Source of the DNA: Actinophytocola sp.
GTDB taxonomy: Bacteria; Actinomycetota; Actinomycetes; Mycobacteriales; Pseudonocardiaceae
Assembly: GCA_009377385.1 (NCBI GenBank)
Contig: WHUD01000006.1
Coordinates: forward strand, 1 to 61,572
DNA length: 61,572 nucleotides
Direction: 5' to 3'
Of the stretch, positions 60,993-61,572 are shown one piece after another; position 1 is the stretch's first letter; each line of letters opens with the position of its first letter. A program made the position numbers and the translations under genes. The notes below the pieces were generated by a model, which did not search any database, was not told where the DNA came from, and saw only the letters and a program-made list of their open reading frames with translations.

Positions 60993-61089
60993 GCGGTAGG
61001 TGCCGATGGCGACCGGGCTGTAGCCAATCCTGTGTCGAGGTCACGCCCGGGGCGCGTAACCGCGCCCGAACAGCGGACGAACAAGCGAC

Positions 61090-61512
61090 GTGTATGCGTT
61101 CGAAGACTGCGAGGTCGACCCGCAGCGGTTCGAGCTGCGGCGCTCTGGCCGGCTGGTGCACGTCGAACCCCAGGTGTTCGCGCTGCTGACCTACCTCATC
61201 GGACACCGCGACCGCGTCATCACGAAGACCGAGCTGCTTGACTCGGTCTGGGGCAACCGTTACGTCAGCGAGTCGGCGCTCACCAGCAGGGTCAAGGCGC
61301 TGCGCCGGGCGGTGGGCGACGACGGGGTCCGGCAGCGGATCATCGCGACCGTGCACGGAATCGGGTACCGGTTCGTGGCGCCGGTCCTCGACGTCGACGG
61401 ATCGGTCACCGTCCGGGATCGCGATCGGGTACGCAGCAGATTCGCTACTGCGTGTCGCCGGATAGGGTGCGGGTGGCGTATGCCGTGTCGGGATCGGGCC
61501 CGCCGCTGGTAA
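61090..61512 (+). pseudogene. Winged-helix (OmpR-type) regulator fused out of frame to alpha/beta hydrolase
   Basis: From the GTG at 61090 a 140-aa frame encodes a Trans_reg_C winged helix (VEPQVFALLTYLIGHRDRVI, then NRYVSESALTSRVKALRRAV, GIGYRFVAPV). After VLDVDG the frame becomes low quality and stops at 61512. In another frame, IRYCVSPDRVRVAYAVSGSG, PPLVKAANWLTHLDLEWTSP continues to the window edge, the N-terminus of the alpha/beta-hydrolase half usually fused to this domain. A frameshift lies at about 61385-61430. True frameshift, sequencing error or recoding cannot be told apart here. Confidence 0.65.
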
Positions 61513-61572
61513 AGGCGGCGAACTGGCTGACCCACCTCGATCTGGAGTGGACCAGCCCGATATGGGCGCACT
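61424..61572 (+). CDS. Alpha/beta hydrolase N-terminal part (partial, shifted frame)
   Basis: This frame runs open from about 61372 to the right edge and becomes recognisable at QQIRYCVSPDRVRVAYAVSG (from about 61430). It then has GPPLVKAANWLTHLDLEWTS, the start of an alpha/beta-hydrolase domain found behind winged-helix domains in actinobacterial regulator or cyclase-like proteins. It is cut by the window end. No separate start codon with a ribosome-binding site is visible, which favours a broken fusion over an independent gene. Confidence 0.5.

Overview
The window is high-GC actinobacterial DNA. Gene content and order point to the order Pseudonocardiales (an Amycolatopsis/Saccharomonospora/Prauserella-like organism). 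This is an inference from synteny and protein features; the species cannot be read from the sequence. From about 22.6 kb to the right edge it follows the conserved actinobacterial chromosome-origin region: cca, mutT4-like Nudix, DUF6049, murJ, pseudokinase, sigM, anti-sigma, trxB, trxA, cwlM, GNAT, aminotransferase, D-Ala ligase-like, parB, parA, rsmG, khpB/jag, yidC, yidD, rnpA, rpmH, dnaA, oriC, dnaN, gnd, recF, DUF721, gyrB, gyrA, DUF3566, tRNA-Ile.

Left part (0-22 kb, more accessory): the tail of an IS5-type transposase, a DedA protein, a MarR-MFS efflux operon, a DUF368 protein, a glycolate-oxidase-like flavoenzyme, two sigma factors, a YCII protein, a very large secreted protein built of chaplin-like repeats with a second secreted protein upstream, an AI-2E family permease, a DUF1707 protein flanked by two 21-bp repeat arrays, ribokinase, a TetR regulator, leuS with a predicted leader-peptide attenuator (four consecutive Leu codons), a Cys-tailed small membrane protein, a YqgE protein, and a TNT-toxin-like protein.

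Middle part (22-45 kb): envelope genes (murJ, pseudokinase, cwlM, D-Ala ligase-like), redox genes (trxBA with sigM and its anti-sigma), chromosome segregation (parAB with four parS-like sites, one at the 5' end of parA), and the membrane-insertion and RNA-processing cluster (khpB-yidC-yidD-rnpA-rpmH).

Right part (45-61.5 kb): dnaA is preceded by two DnaA boxes. Between dnaA and oriC lie two antiparallel genes, an MptB-like mannosyltransferase and a CGNR zinc-finger regulator. Three AT-rich CC..TATATATAAGG elements lie between those two genes, and the regulator has a predicted leaderless promoter. oriC (DnaA-box cluster plus AT-rich stretch, about 49.58-49.86 kb) abuts dnaN. GyrA carries a 381-aa intein with a LAGLIDADG endonuclease domain, inserted directly after the catalytic tyrosine. 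The window ends in a winged-helix gene whose expected alpha/beta-hydrolase half continues in another frame.

For new biology, the items most worth following are the giant chaplin-like repeat protein, the leuS leader peptide, the TATATATA elements beside oriC, the 21-bp repeat arrays, and the TNT-like protein that seems to lack its catalytic Gln.
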